From DSNY01 sp016861185 (GTDB taxonomy: Bacteria; Pseudomonadota; Gammaproteobacteria; Burkholderiales; Burkholderiaceae_F), in NCBI GenBank assembly GCA_030263275.1, contig SZOR01000003.1, positions 1-64,000 of the forward strand: a stretch of DNA of 64,000 nucleotides, written 5' to 3'. Shown here one piece after another: positions 41,335 through 54,395 of this stretch. Position numbers and translations under genes: made by a program. How positions within the stretch are numbered: the first letter of the stretch is position 1; every line of letters starts with the position of its first letter. The notes beneath the pieces are model-generated. The model had not been told where the DNA came from, made no database searches, and worked only from the letters and a program-made list of their open reading frames with translations.

Positions 41335-43674
41335 ATGTATCGGATCCTCAGGCGGGAAGCTTTTTCCGACACGACCTTCCTGTGGGAAGTGGAGGCACCC
41401 GACGTCGCGCGCGCCGCCGAGCCGGGACACTTCGTGATGCTTCGCCTGCACGAAGGCAGCGAGCGCATCCCGCTGACGGTCGCCGACTACGACCGCGACC
41501 GCGGCACCGTCACGCTGGTGATCCAGGCGCTCGGCAAGACCACGCTCGAGATGCGGGATCACTACAAGGCGGGCGACGGTTTCGCCGACTTCGTCGGTCC
41601 GCTCGGGCTGCCGCAGCACGTGAGCCGGACGGGGCACGTCGTGCTGGTCGGCGGCGGGCTCGGCGTGGCGCCCGTCTATCCGCAGCTGCGCGCGTTCAAG
41701 GCGGCCGGCAACCGCACGACCGGGATCATCGGCTTCCGCACCAGGGATCTCGTCTTCTGGGAGGACAAGTTCGGCGCGTACTGCGACGAACTGATCGTCT
41801 GCACCGACGACGGCAGCTACGGCAAGCCCGGCTTCGTCACCGCCGCGCTGAAGGAAGTGCTCGAGCGCGACCAGCCCGACCTCGTGATCGCGATCGGCCC
41901 GCTGCCGATGATGAACGCCTGCGTCGAGACGACGCGGCCGTTCGGCGTAAAGACGATGGTGTCGCTGAACGCAATCATGGTCGACGGCACCGGCATGTGC
42001 GGCTCGTGCCGCGTGACGGTCGGCAACGAGATCAAGTTCGCGTGCGTCGACGGTCCCGACTTCGACGGCCATCAGGTCGACTTCAAGGAGCTGATGCTGC
42101 GGCAGAAGCGCTTCAAGGGCGAAGAAGCCGCGGCGAACAACGACTACGCGCACGTCTGTCAGGTCGAGAAGGTCCTGTTCGAGCAGAACAAGACCAACTA
42201 CAAGAAGTACAAGGACGTCGCCCCGCACGCGACCAGGATGCCCGAGCGCGATCCGCTCGAGCGCTCGCGGAACTTCAAGGAAGTGAACCTCGGCTATTCG
42301 ATGGCCGACGCGCTCGCGGAAGCCGAGCGCTGCATCATGTGCAGCAAGCCGGCGTGCATCGAAGGCTGCCCGGTGTCGATCGACATTCCGCGCTTCATCA
42401 AGCACCTGCTGGTGCGCGATCTGGACGGCGCGCTCGCGGTGATCAACGAATCGAACCTGCTGCCGTCGATCTGCGGGCGTGTGTGTCCGCAGGAATCGCA
42501 ATGCGAAGCGCAATGCATCGTCGGGCGCAAGCTCGAGTCCGTGGCGATCGGGCGGCTCGAGCGCTTCGTCGGCGACAACGCGAAGCCCCGCGCTGCCGCG
42601 CCGCCGCGCTTCGACAGGAAGCTCGGAAGCGTGGCCGTGGTCGGCTCGGGGCCGTCCGGGCTCGCGGTCGCCGCGGACCTCGTCCGCTACGGTTGCGACG
42701 TCACCGTCTACGAAGCGCTGCACGTCGTCGGCGGCGTGCTCCAGTACGGCATCCCGTCGTTCCGCCTGCCGCGCGAGATCATCGCGCGCGAAGTCGATGC
42801 GCTGAAGGCGCTCGGCGTGAAGTTCGAGACGAACAAGGTGATCGGCAAGACCTTCTCGATCCCGCAACTACTGGGCGAGATGGGTTTCGACGCGGTGTTC
42901 GTCGGCGCCGGCGCGGGTGCTCCGGCCTTCCTCGGCATCCCCGGCGAGTTCGCGGGGCAGGTCTACTCGGCCAACGAGTTCCTGACGCGCGTGAACCTGA
43001 TGGGCGGCGACAAGTTCCCGTATCTGGACACGCCGATCACGCTCGGCAAGAGCGTGATCGTGATCGGCGCCGGCAACACCGCGATGGACTGCCTGCGCGT
43101 GGCCAAGCGGCTCGGCACGCCGACGGTGCGCTGCGTGTACCGCCGCTCGGAGGCCGAGGCGCCGGCGCGCGTCGAGGAACTGCGGCACGCGAAGGAGGAA
43201 GGCATCGAGTTCTTCTTCCTGCACGGCCCGGTCGAGATCCTGGTCGATGCCGAAGGCAACGTGCGCGGCATGAAGGTGCAGAAGATGGCGCTCGGCGAAC
43301 CCGACGACAAAGGCCGCCGCAAGCCGGTGCCGCTCGACGAGTTCGTCGAGCTGGAGTGCGACACGGTGATCTACGCGCTCGGCACCAAGGCCAATCCGAT
43401 CGTCACCAAGTCGACGCCGGGGCTGGAGCTCAACAAATGGGGCTACATCGTCGCCGACGAGTACACGCAGGCGACCAGCGTGCCCGGCGTCTTCGCCGGC
43501 GGCGACATCGTCACCGGCGGCGCCACCGTGATCCTCGCGATGGGCGCAGGCCGCCGCGCCGCGCGCGCGATCGGCGCGTATCTCGCGAGCGGCAAGACCC
43601 AATGGCCGATCACGCAGGCGGATGCCGAGGCCTTCGTGCCGCCGGCGCCGGTTGCGGCCGAGGCCGAACGATGA
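41335..43674 (+). CDS. NfnAB/sulfide-dehydrogenase-like fused flavoprotein
   Basis: 779 residues. Residues 1-290 are a ferredoxin-reductase/PyrK-like module (LVGGGLGVAPVYPQLRAF, and a [2Fe-2S] site MCGSCRVT with Cys in KFACVDGPD). Residues about 310-779 are a GltD-like module with N-terminal [4Fe-4S] cysteines (CIMCSKPACIEGCP, CGRVCPQESQCEAQC), FAD site VVGSGPSGLAVAA and NAD(P) site VIGAGNTAMDC. In Nfn these are separate subunits that couple NADH, NADPH and reduced ferredoxin. Here they form one polypeptide. Sulfide dehydrogenase or another NAD(P)H role is possible. The downstream PFOR and ferredoxin genes support a ferredoxin-linked role. Confidence 0.85.
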   Translation: MYRILRREAFSDTTFLWEVEAPDVARAAEPGHFVMLRLHEGSERIPLTVADYDRDRGTVTLVIQALGKTTLEMRDHYKAGDGFADFVGPLGLPQHVSRTGHVVLVGGGLGVAPVYPQLRAFKAAGNRTTGIIGFRTRDLVFWEDKFGAYCDELIVCTDDGSYGKPGFVTAALKEVLERDQPDLVIAIGPLPMMNACVETTRPFGVKTMVSLNAIMVDGTGMCGSCRVTVGNEIKFACVDGPDFDGHQVDFKELMLRQKRFKGEEAAANNDYAHVCQVEKVLFEQNKTNYKKYKDVAPHATRMPERDPLERSRNFKEVNLGYSMADALAEAERCIMCSKPACIEGCPVSIDIPRFIKHLLVRDLDGALAVINESNLLPSICGRVCPQESQCEAQCIVGRKLESVAIGRLERFVGDNAKPRAAAPPRFDRKLGSVAVVGSGPSGLAVAADLVRYGCDVTVYEALHVVGGVLQYGIPSFRLPREIIAREVDALKALGVKFETNKVIGKTFSIPQLLGEMGFDAVFVGAGAGAPAFLGIPGEFAGQVYSANEFLTRVNLMGGDKFPYLDTPITLGKSVIVIGAGNTAMDCLRVAKRLGTPTVRCVYRRSEAEAPARVEELRHAKEEGIEFFFLHGPVEILVDAEGNVRGMKVQKMALGEPDDKGRRKPVPLDEFVELECDTVIYALGTKANPIVTKSTPGLELNKWGYIVADEYTQATSVPGVFAGGDIVTGGATVILAMGAGRRAARAIGAYLASGKTQWPITQADAEAFVPPAPVAAEAER

Positions 43675-43685
43675 AAGACCGCTTG

Positions 43686-43749
43686 CACCACAGAGGCACG
43701 AAGACACAGAGGAAGACGTACTTGTTCTTCTCCGTGCCGCTGTGGTGAA
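43686..43749. repeat. CACCACAGAGGCAC-type hairpin repeat
   Basis: CACCACAGAGGCACGAAGAC pairs with CTTCTCCGTGCCGCTGTGGTG. It lies between the nfn fusion and the rubrerythrin-like gene, inside an operon. Confidence 0.8.
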
Positions 43750-43777
43750 TATCCGGCCCCCGAATGAGGACCTGTCC

Positions 43778-44413
43778 ATGAGCATCTGCCCCCGCTGCAA
43801 GCGCCCGCTCGAAGACGACGAGCCGTACATCTGCTGCGCCGGAGTGGAACTGCGCTGGCGCTGCGCGGAGTGCGGCAAGGTCAGCGAAGGCTTCGCGTTT
43901 CCGTACGGCATGTGCCCGCACTGCAAGGGCAGGCTCGAACTGCTCGAGCGCGGACCGGTCGACGACGCACGCGCGCTCGAGGCCGTCCGCAAGGCCTTCG
44001 AGATTGAGTTGGGCGGACACGCGTTCTACGAACGCGCCGCGCGCGACGCGGCCGATCCGGTGCTGCGCGAGCTGTTCGGCCGCTTCGCGGCGATGGAACG
44101 CGAGCACATGGCCACGCTGTCGAGGCGCTACCACGCGGAACTGCCGCCGCCGTCGGCCGACTTCCAGCTCGACCGCGCCGCGATCTTCGCCGGCGTCGAT
44201 CGCAAGCCCGAGGATCCGGTCAACCTCTTCCGCATCGCGATCGCCTTCGAGCAGCGCGCGGTCGACTTCTTCACGCGCGAAGCCGACGCCGCACCGGCGG
44301 GCTCGGTCGAACGCGAGCTGTACAAGGAGCTCGCGGCCGAGGAACGCGAGCACGTTGCGCTGCTGACGACCGAATTCCGCCGCTGGGAAGCCGGCAAGGC
44401 CGGCATCCTGTAA
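43778..44413 (+). CDS. Rubrerythrin-like protein with N-terminal zinc ribbon
   Basis: 211 residues. The first 55 carry CPRCKRP, CC, CAECGK and CPHCKG metal-binding pairs. The rest is a ferritin-like four-helix domain with di-iron-type Glu/His motifs (EIELGGHAFYERAARDA, MEREHMATLS, IAFEQRAVDFF, AAEEREHVALL). Such proteins reduce peroxide in anaerobes and microaerobes. The start follows a GAGGA site. Its place before PFOR suggests it protects an O2-sensitive enzyme. Confidence 0.85.
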   Translation: MSICPRCKRPLEDDEPYICCAGVELRWRCAECGKVSEGFAFPYGMCPHCKGRLELLERGPVDDARALEAVRKAFEIELGGHAFYERAARDAADPVLRELFGRFAAMEREHMATLSRRYHAELPPPSADFQLDRAAIFAGVDRKPEDPVNLFRIAIAFEQRAVDFFTREADAAPAGSVERELYKELAAEEREHVALLTTEFRRWEAGKAGIL

Positions 44414-44430
44414 CCCACGGACCTGCAACC

Positions 44431-48068
<3,638 letters not shown>

Positions 48069-48072
<4 letters not shown>

Positions 48073-49076
48073 GCGTCGATCTGCGCACCTCGTATCTCGG
48101 CCTCGCGCTCGCGCATCCGATCGTCGCGTCGGCTTCGCCGCTGACCGGCTCGATCGACAGCCTGAAGCGCCTGCAGGACGCGGGCATCGCCGCGGTCGTT
48201 CTGCCTTCGCTGTTCGAGGAGCAGATCGAGCACGAAGAGATGGCCACGCACGACCTGATGCTGTACGGCGCCGAGCTTTCGCCCGAGGCGCGCGGCTTCT
48301 TCCCCGAGCCGCAGCAGTACCGCACGGGTCCGGATCGGTATCTGAAGCTGATCGAAGACGCCAAGCGCGCGCTGTCGGTGCCGGTGATCGCGAGCCTGAA
48401 CGGCCATACGCCGGGCGGCTGGACCGGCATCGCGAAGCGTTTCGAGCAGGCCGGCGCGGACGCGATCGAGCTGAACGTGTATTTCCTCGCCGCCGATCCG
48501 GAAGACACGAGCGCCGCGGTCGAGGCGCGCTACATCGGGTTGGTCGAATCGGTCACGCGCCAGGTGTCGATTCCGGTCGCGGTGAAGGTGTCGCCGTATT
48601 TTTCCGCGATGGCCAACATGGCCGTGCGGCTGTCGCGCGCGGGCGCGCGCGGGCTCGTGCTGTTCAACCGCTTTCTGCAGCCCGACATCCTGCTCGACGA
48701 GCTGGCGGTCGCGCCGCACCTGGTGCTGTCGACGTCCGACGAGCTGCGGCTCGCGCTGCGCTGGATCGCGATCCTGCGCGGGCGCATCGACGCCAGCCTC
48801 GCCGCGACCGGCGGCGCGCACACGGCCGACGACGTGCTGAAGCTGCTGCTCGCCGGCGCCGATTGCGTGATGGTCGCGAGCTGCCTGCTGCGCAACGGTC
48901 CCGCGTATGCGGGCAAGCTCGTGCGCGGCGTTCAGGCGTGGATGGCCGAACGCGAATACGAGTCGGTCGCGCAGATGAAGGGTTCGCTGTCGCAGCAGTC
49001 CTGCCCCGATCCCGACGCTTTCGAGCGCGCCAACTACATGAAGGCGCTCACTTCGTACACCAGCGACTTCGTTTGA
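48069..49076 (+). CDS. Dihydroorotate dehydrogenase-like FMN protein
   Basis: 335 residues, a TIM-barrel flavoprotein with HPIVASASPLTGS, SLNGHTPGGWTGIAKRFEQA, ADAIELNVYF, VAVKVSPYFS and a C-terminal FMN-phosphate region (LLAGADCVMVASCLLRNG). It resembles DHOD-like proteins found next to PFOR rather than housekeeping PyrD. The active-site base expected in DHOD is not obvious. With the PyrK-like domain of the fused flavoprotein upstream, a multi-subunit redox complex is possible but speculative. Confidence 0.85.
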
Positions 49077-49081
49077 GCTCC

Positions 49082-49108
49082 CGGCGAATCGCCGAGGCCG
49101 ATTCGCCG
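49082..49108. repeat. 9-bp inverted repeat after DHOD-like gene
   Basis: CGGCGAATC (49082-49090), 9-nt loop, GATTCGCCG (49100-49108), starting 5 nt past the stop codon. A GC hairpin repeat follows directly. It may be a processing or attenuation site before the ferredoxin gene. Confidence 0.6.
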
Positions 49109-49110
49109 CG

Positions 49111-49161
49111 CGAACCTCCCCTCTCGCCTTGCGGGAGAGGGGCGGGGGCGAGGGGCGAACG
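49111..49161. repeat. CCCCTC/GAGGGG GC hairpin repeat
   Basis: CGAACCTCCCCTCTCGCCTT and the complementary GCGGGAGAGGGGCGGGGGCG with a repeated GAGGGGCGAACG end. It matches the element at 23773-23815. Confidence 0.75.
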
Positions 49162-49192
49162 GACCTCCCTACCGGACCCACAGGAGAACACC

Positions 49193-49438
49193 ATGGCATT
49201 GATGATCAACGACGACTGCACGGCCTGCGACGCCTGCGTGGAACCCTGCCCGAACCAGGCGATCACGGCGGGTTCGCCGATCTACGTGATCGACCCGGCG
49301 AAGTGCACCGAATGCGTCGGCGCGCACGACACGCCGCAATGCGTCGACGTTTGCCCGGCGGACTGCATCGTTCCCGATCCGAACCACAAGGAGTCGCGCG
49401 AAGAGCTGCAGGCCAAGTACGAGCGCCTGCACGGCTGA
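49193..49438 (+). CDS. YfhL-type 2[4Fe-4S] ferredoxin
   Basis: 81 residues with CTACDACVEPCP and, after KCTECVG, a longer loop before CVDVCPADC, the insertion typical of the YfhL/Alvin-type ferredoxins. CAGGAG precedes the start. It is the likely electron carrier between the PFOR and the fused flavoprotein of the same cluster. Confidence 0.93.
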   Translation: MALMINDDCTACDACVEPCPNQAITAGSPIYVIDPAKCTECVGAHDTPQCVDVCPADCIVPDPNHKESREELQAKYERLHG

Positions 49439-49805
49439 AACCGTGCGTGTCGTCGCCGCGGCCGCGAATCGCGCGGCTGGCCTGTCTTTCGGCGTCAATC
49501 TCCATCTTCGCACCGGTGCCTTCCGCGTCGAGCGGCAGCGCGACGGCTCGCATTCACGCGAAGATCAAACAAGGCCCGCGCGCGTCGGCGGCGATTGACG
49601 ATGGTCAACGTGGGCGACAGCCGCAACGCCTACGTTACCGCCCTGAGGAAACGGCGCGCGCGGTGACGAACCGCGCGATGCGAACCGGTACGACGGTGAC
49701 ACACGACGAGCGATCCATGTCCGATCGGCAGACCAGGGGGAGACCCGAGGCGCCTCGTGCGGACCCGGTGCTGCGCGCGAACGCGGCACCGGGGCGGAGG
49801 CCACG
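49439..49805. other. 367-bp nuo promoter region
   Basis: I see no gene. It contains an FNR-like box at 49595-49608 and a well-placed TACGTT -10 hexamer at 49631-49636, leaving a leader of about 160 nt before nuoA. No convincing terminator for the ferredoxin gene was found. Confidence 0.6.
49595..49636 (+). promoter_or_regulatory. FNR/ANR-like box and -10 for the nuo operon
   Basis: TTGACGATGGTCAA (49595-49608) is centred about 41 bp before a start predicted near 49643. TACGTT at 49631-49636 fits a -10 (TAnnnT). This is the best-spaced of the FNR-like sites in the window. Confidence 0.6.
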
Positions 49806-50171
49806 ATGAGCCCGTATGCCGTCTTCCTGCTGTACCTGCTCGCGATCCTCGGCTTCGTCGGCTTCACGCTGCTGCTGAACAGGCTGCTGGGACCGCGGCC
49901 CGCGCCGACCGACGTCAAGCTCGAGCCCTTCGAGTGCGGCGCCACGGTCATCGATCCGACCAACGTCAAGGCGGTGCCGATCAAGTACTACGCGGTCGCG
50001 ATCGTCTTCATCCTGTTCGATCTGGAGACCGTGTTCCTTTTCATCTGGGCGCTCGGCGCGCAGCCGCTGACCGGCTTCATGCTGGTCACCTTCTTCATCT
50101 TCGTGTTCCTGCTCGTGCTGATCCTGCTGTACGTGTATCGCGCGAAGCTGCTCGAAGCGGTGACCCGATGA
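49806..50171 (+). CDS. nuoA: NADH-quinone oxidoreductase subunit A
   Basis: 121 residues, three membrane helices, with the conserved KLEPFECGATVIDPTN loop and IKYYAVAIVFILFDLETVFL. Part of the membrane arm near the quinone site of complex I. First gene of the nuo operon; its stop overlaps nuoB (ATGA). Confidence 0.96.
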   Translation: MSPYAVFLLYLLAILGFVGFTLLLNRLLGPRPAPTDVKLEPFECGATVIDPTNVKAVPIKYYAVAIVFILFDLETVFLFIWALGAQPLTGFMLVTFFIFVFLLVLILLYVYRAKLLEAVTR

Positions 50172-50683
50172 AGATGGACCGCAAGACGATCCCGATCGCG
50201 CACGAGAAAAGCGGCGCGTTCGAGTTCATCTCGACGAAGAAGGACGAGCTGATCGGCTGGGCGCGCAAGTTCTCGCTGTTCCCCTACCCCTTCGTCACCG
50301 CGTGCTGCGCGATGGAGTTCATGGCCGTGAGCGGCACGCCGTACGACACCGACCGCTTCGGCGCCGCGCTGCCGCGCTTCTCGCCGCGCCAGTCCGATCT
50401 GCTGATGGTCGTCGGCACCGTCACGCACAAGCAGGCGCCGATCCTGCTGAAGGTCTGGGAGCAGATGTGCGAGCCGAAATGGGTGCTGGCCTTCGGCGCC
50501 TGCGCGACCAGCGGCGGTTTCTACCAGAACTATGCCGCGCTGCCCGGCATCGACAGGATCATCCCGGTCGACGTCTACGTGCCCGGCTGCCCGCCGCGGC
50601 CCGAGATGGTGATCGACGGGATCATGCAGTTGCAGGACAAGATCGCGCGCGAGCGGCATCCGATCGTGACGAAGGACTTCTGA
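50168..50683 (+). CDS. nuoB: NADH-quinone oxidoreductase subunit B
   Basis: 171 residues holding cluster N2: TACCAMEFMA (tandem cysteines), FGACATSGGF and VPGCPPRPE. It delivers electrons to quinone. The stop shares a base with the nuoC start (TGATG). Confidence 0.96.
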   Translation: MKMDRKTIPIAHEKSGAFEFISTKKDELIGWARKFSLFPYPFVTACCAMEFMAVSGTPYDTDRFGAALPRFSPRQSDLLMVVGTVTHKQAPILLKVWEQMCEPKWVLAFGACATSGGFYQNYAALPGIDRIIPVDVYVPGCPPRPEMVIDGIMQLQDKIARERHPIVTKDF

Positions 50684-51165
50684 TGACCGCCGCGCACGTC
50701 GTCGATCGCATGCAGTCGGCGTTGGCACCGCTGGCGCGCGAGACTTCGATCGCGCACGGCGTGCTGGTGCTGGCCATCGAGCCGGCACGACTGCTGCCGC
50801 TGGTGCAGCGGCTGAAGGACGAGTTCGCGTTCGACCTGTTCCTCGACGTCACCGCGGTCGACTGGCTGGGGCAGTCGCCGCGCTTCGAGGTCGTCTGGCA
50901 CTTCTACTCGACGCAGCACAAGGTGCGCGTGCGCGTGAAGACGCGCGTGGCCGAAGCGGATCCGACCGTCGACTCGCTGGTGACGCTGTACGGCGCCGCG
51001 CGTTTCATGGAGCGCGAGTGCCACGACATGTACGGCATCGCCTTCCGCGGCAACGCCGACCTGCGCCCGATCCTGCTGTACGAAGGCTTCGTCGGCCATC
51101 CGCTGCGCAAGGACTACCCGAAGCAGCACGAGCAGCCGCTGGTGCCTTATCGGACAGCGGAGTGA
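50683..51165 (+). CDS. nuoC: NADH-quinone oxidoreductase subunit C
   Basis: 160 residues, a 30-kDa-subunit domain with YGAARFMERECHDMYGIAF and DLRPILLYEGFVGHPLRKDY. Separate from nuoD, as in most bacteria outside the enterics. It is shorter than the 200 or so residues usual in betaproteobacterial housekeeping operons. Confidence 0.93.
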   Translation: MTAAHVVDRMQSALAPLARETSIAHGVLVLAIEPARLLPLVQRLKDEFAFDLFLDVTAVDWLGQSPRFEVVWHFYSTQHKVRVRVKTRVAEADPTVDSLVTLYGAARFMERECHDMYGIAFRGNADLRPILLYEGFVGHPLRKDYPKQHEQPLVPYRTAE

Positions 51166-51205
51166 GACGAATCATGTCCGTGCGTCGGCTCGCTTCCCTG
51201 CACGA

Positions 51206-51310
51206 ACCCCCCTTTGAAAAAGGGGGGCAGGGGGGATTTCTCGGTGTGTCGATCGGCGTCGGCGCCCACAGTCGGGAAATCCCCCCTACCCCCCTTTGCA
51301 AAAGGGGGGG
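51206..51310. repeat. Inverted pair of CCCCCTTT repeats between nuoC and nuoD
   Basis: CCCCCCTTTGAAAAAGGGGG with a GGGGGGATTTC tail, then a 38-nt centre, then GAAATCCCCCCTACCCCCCT with TTGCAAAAGGGGGG. The two copies face each other, so the whole 105 bp can fold as one long hairpin. It accounts for most of the only large gap in the nuo operon (181 bp). Confidence 0.9.
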
Positions 51311-51346
51311 AAGTGCAATTCATCGCAGCACGAGGGATCTCGGCCA

Positions 51347-52573
51347 ATGGACATGAAGATCCCCAACCCGATCCGCCCGGCGTTCACGGAAACGCAGCGC
51401 GACGACACGGTGATCGTCAACATCGGGCCGTCGCATCCGGCCACGCACGGAACGATCCAGATCGTCACCGAACTGGACGGCGAGCGCGTGCTGCGCGCCG
51501 ACGTGCACTGCGGCTACCTGCACCGCGGCTTCGAGAAGGAGTGCGAGGACCACACCTGGCACAACCTGATCCCGTACGTCGATCGGCTCAACTACTGCTC
51601 GGGGCTGATCAACGACTTCGCGTACTGCGACGCGGTCGAGACGCTGATGGGCATCGAGATCACGCGCCGCTGCAAGCTGCTGCGCACGCTGCTTGCGGAG
51701 TACTCGCGCGTTGCCGATCACCTGACCTGTGTGGCGGCGGCGCTGATGGAGCTGGGCGCGATGACCGCGTTCCTGTACCTGGTCACGATCCGCGACTACA
51801 TCTACGAGCATCTGGCGGACCTGACCGGCGCGCGCGTGACGTATTCGTACGGCCGCATCGGCGGGCTCGCGCGCGATCTGCCCGAAGGCTGGCTGGAGCG
51901 GCTCGAGCAGATCCTCGGTCAGTTCGACGACTTCGTCGGTCGCGTGCATGGGCTCGTCGACCGCAACCGCATCTTCATCGAGCGGATGCGCGACGTCGGC
52001 GTGATCTCGACAGCGGACGCGATCAACTGGGGCTACACGGGGCCGATCCTGCGCTCGACCGGCGCGCCGCGCGACCTGCGCAAGGACACGCCGTATCTCG
52101 CGTACGCCGAGCTGGACTTCGACGTGCCGGTCGGCATCAAGGGCGACAACTACGACCGCTACTACGTGCGGATGCGCGAGATGGACGAGTCCATCTACAT
52201 GATCCGCCAGTTGATCGACCTGCTGCGCGCCACCGAAGGCCAGCCGATCAACGTCGACGACCGCCGCTGCACGCTGCCGCCGAAGGAGCTCGTCTACCGC
52301 GAGATCGAATCGCTGATCAACCACTTCAAGCTGATCATGGAAGGTCCGCGCGTGCCGGCCGGCGACTGCTACGTCGCGCACGAATCCGCCAACGGCGAGC
52401 TGGGCTTCTACATCGTCAGCGACGGCAGCGGCACGCCGTACAAGGTGCACGTGCGCAGCCCGAGCTTCGTTCACATGTGCGGCGCGCACAGGATGCTCCA
52501 GGGCTATCAGCTTGCCGACATCGTGCCGACCTTCGGCTCGATCAACATGATCGGCGGGGAGTGCGACCGGTGA
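51347..52573 (+). CDS. nuoD: NADH-quinone oxidoreductase subunit D
   Basis: 408 residues with IGPSHPATHGTIQIVTELDG, the HRGFEKECE region and the C-terminal SPSFVHMCGAHRMLQGYQLA. It is related to the hydrogenase large subunit and lines the quinone cavity. A second ATG two codons on is possible. It overlaps nuoE by GTGA. Confidence 0.95.
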   Translation: MDMKIPNPIRPAFTETQRDDTVIVNIGPSHPATHGTIQIVTELDGERVLRADVHCGYLHRGFEKECEDHTWHNLIPYVDRLNYCSGLINDFAYCDAVETLMGIEITRRCKLLRTLLAEYSRVADHLTCVAAALMELGAMTAFLYLVTIRDYIYEHLADLTGARVTYSYGRIGGLARDLPEGWLERLEQILGQFDDFVGRVHGLVDRNRIFIERMRDVGVISTADAINWGYTGPILRSTGAPRDLRKDTPYLAYAELDFDVPVGIKGDNYDRYYVRMREMDESIYMIRQLIDLLRATEGQPINVDDRRCTLPPKELVYREIESLINHFKLIMEGPRVPAGDCYVAHESANGELGFYIVSDGSGTPYKVHVRSPSFVHMCGAHRMLQGYQLADIVPTFGSINMIGGECDR

Positions 52574-53079
52574 GCACGCTCGTCGCCACGCCGATCCCGA
52601 ACAAGACCGGCTCGATGCGGCACCTGCTGCCCGAGTTCGAGCGGATGAAGGCGCGCTTTCCGGCCGGCTTCGAGTCGTCGCTGACGCTGCCCTGCCTGCG
52701 CCGCATCCAGGAAGAGCGCGGCTACGTCGCCGACGAGGACATCGACCTGCTGGTCGACTACCTCGGCGTGCCGCGCATCCAGATCGAGGAAGTGCTGAGC
52801 TTCTACACGCAGTTCCGCCGCAAGCCGATCGGCCGCTGGCACCTGCAGGCGTGCCGCAACGTGTCGTGCTCGATGCGCGGGAGCGAACGGCTGATCAACC
52901 TGCTGCAGAAGAAGCTCGGCATCCGCAGCGGACAGACCACGCCCGACGGCCGCTTCACGCTGTCGACCGTCGAATGCCTCGGTTCGTGCGGCACCGCGCC
53001 CGTGGTAATGGTCAACGACGCGTATCACGAGAACGTCGACGCGGCGAAGCTCGATGCGCTGCTGGAGCGGCTGACATGA
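52570..53079 (+). CDS. nuoE: NADH-quinone oxidoreductase subunit E
   Basis: 169 residues, thioredoxin-like 24-kDa subunit with the N1a [2Fe-2S] ligands in ACRNVSCSMRG and ECLGSCGTAP. GTG start with a 4-nt overlap to nuoD; the stop overlaps nuoF (ATGA). Confidence 0.95.
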   Translation: MSTLVATPIPNKTGSMRHLLPEFERMKARFPAGFESSLTLPCLRRIQEERGYVADEDIDLLVDYLGVPRIQIEEVLSFYTQFRRKPIGRWHLQACRNVSCSMRGSERLINLLQKKLGIRSGQTTPDGRFTLSTVECLGSCGTAPVVMVNDAYHENVDAAKLDALLERLT

Positions 53080-54395
53080 CCGGCGCCAAGGCGATCATGA
53101 CCTTCCCGGTCACGCCGACCTCGCACCTGCTCGCCGACTACAAAGCGCGCGGCGGCTACGGCACGCTGCGCAAGGTGCTCGCGTCGATGAAGCCCGAGGA
53201 CGTGACCAAGGAAGTCACCGCTTCCGGCCTGCTCGGGCACGGCGGCGCGGCGTTTCCGGTCGGCCGCAAATGGCAGGTCGTCCATCTGAACGACGGCCAG
53301 CCGCACTATCTCTGCGCGAACGCCGACGAAGGCGAACCCGGCACGTTCAAGGACCGCTGGATCCTGGAGAACGCGCCGCATCTGCTGCTCGAGTCGATGC
53401 TGATCGCGTCCTACGCGCTGCAGGTCAGGAACGCCTTCGTCTACATCCGCGGCGAGTTCGACCTGCCGTACCGCCGCCTCGCCGGCGCGGTCGAGGAAGC
53501 GTACGCGGCCGGCTATTTCGGCGAGCGCATCCTCGGCACCGACTTCGCGTGCGACCTCGTCGTCTATCGCGGCGCCGGCTCGTACGTGTGCGGCGAAGCC
53601 TCGGCGCTGATCACCTCGATCGAAGGCAAGAAGGGCTATCCGCGCAACCGGCCGCCGCGGCTGACGGTACGCGGGCTGTACCAGAAGCCGACCGTGATCA
53701 ACAACGTCGAGACGCTCGCCAACGTCACCGGCATCGTGCGCGACGGCGCCGAGGCGTTCAGGAAGATCGGCACGCCGAAGAGCCCCGGCACGCAGCTCGT
53801 TTCGATCTCGGGTCACGTCGCGAAGCCCGGCGTGTACGAGGTCGAATACGGCTATCCGGTCGAGAAGTTCCTCTTCGAGGACTGCGGCGGGATGCTCGGC
53901 GGCAAACCGCTCAAGTGCATCGTTCCCGGCGGCATCTCGACCAAGGTGCTGACGCGCGAGGACCTCGCGGGGCTGACCTACGACCACAAGGCCTTCGAGG
54001 CGCGCGGTTCGCAGCTCGGCAGCGGCGGAATGATCGCGATCGCCGAAGGCACCTGCATGGTGAGGCTGCTACAGGTGATGCTGCGCTTTTATCACCACGA
54101 ATCCTGCGGCCAGTGCACGCCCTGCCGCGAAGGCATGGGCTGGCTGCACCGGATCATCGACCGCATCGTCGCGGGACAGGGACGGCCCGAGGACATCGAC
54201 ATGATGGTGCGCATCTCGGACGCCAACGACGGCACGACGATCTGCGGCATGGGCGATGCGGCCGGCTACGCGACGGTCGGCATCATCGCCAAGTACCGCG
54301 ACGAGTTCGAGTACTTCATCGCCCACAAGCGTTCGAAATGCGGCGGCCGGCTCGAGGTCGACCACGGCCAGGTGGCGGAGGCGGCGTATGCCTGA
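53076..54395 (+). CDS. nuoF: NADH-quinone oxidoreductase subunit F
   Basis: 439 residues. The NADH/FMN site is seen in SGLLGHGGAAFPVGRKW and NADEGEPGTFKDR; the N3 [4Fe-4S] ligands in ESCGQCTPCREG plus a later Cys in TTICGMGDAAG. It oxidises NADH. It overlaps nuoG by 8 nt. Confidence 0.96.
   Translation: MTGAKAIMTFPVTPTSHLLADYKARGGYGTLRKVLASMKPEDVTKEVTASGLLGHGGAAFPVGRKWQVVHLNDGQPHYLCANADEGEPGTFKDRWILENAPHLLLESMLIASYALQVRNAFVYIRGEFDLPYRRLAGAVEEAYAAGYFGERILGTDFACDLVVYRGAGSYVCGEASALITSIEGKKGYPRNRPPRLTVRGLYQKPTVINNVETLANVTGIVRDGAEAFRKIGTPKSPGTQLVSISGHVAKPGVYEVEYGYPVEKFLFEDCGGMLGGKPLKCIVPGGISTKVLTREDLAGLTYDHKAFEARGSQLGSGGMIAIAEGTCMVRLLQVMLRFYHHESCGQCTPCREGMGWLHRIIDRIVAGQGRPEDIDMMVRISDANDGTTICGMGDAAGYATVGIIAKYRDEFEYFIAHKRSKCGGRLEVDHGQVAEAAYA

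Noticed and set aside
51172..51355. Small frame beginning MSVRRLASLHEPPF between nuoC and nuoD
   Set aside because: Made almost entirely of palindromic repeats and running into nuoD out of frame; no sign of a real protein.
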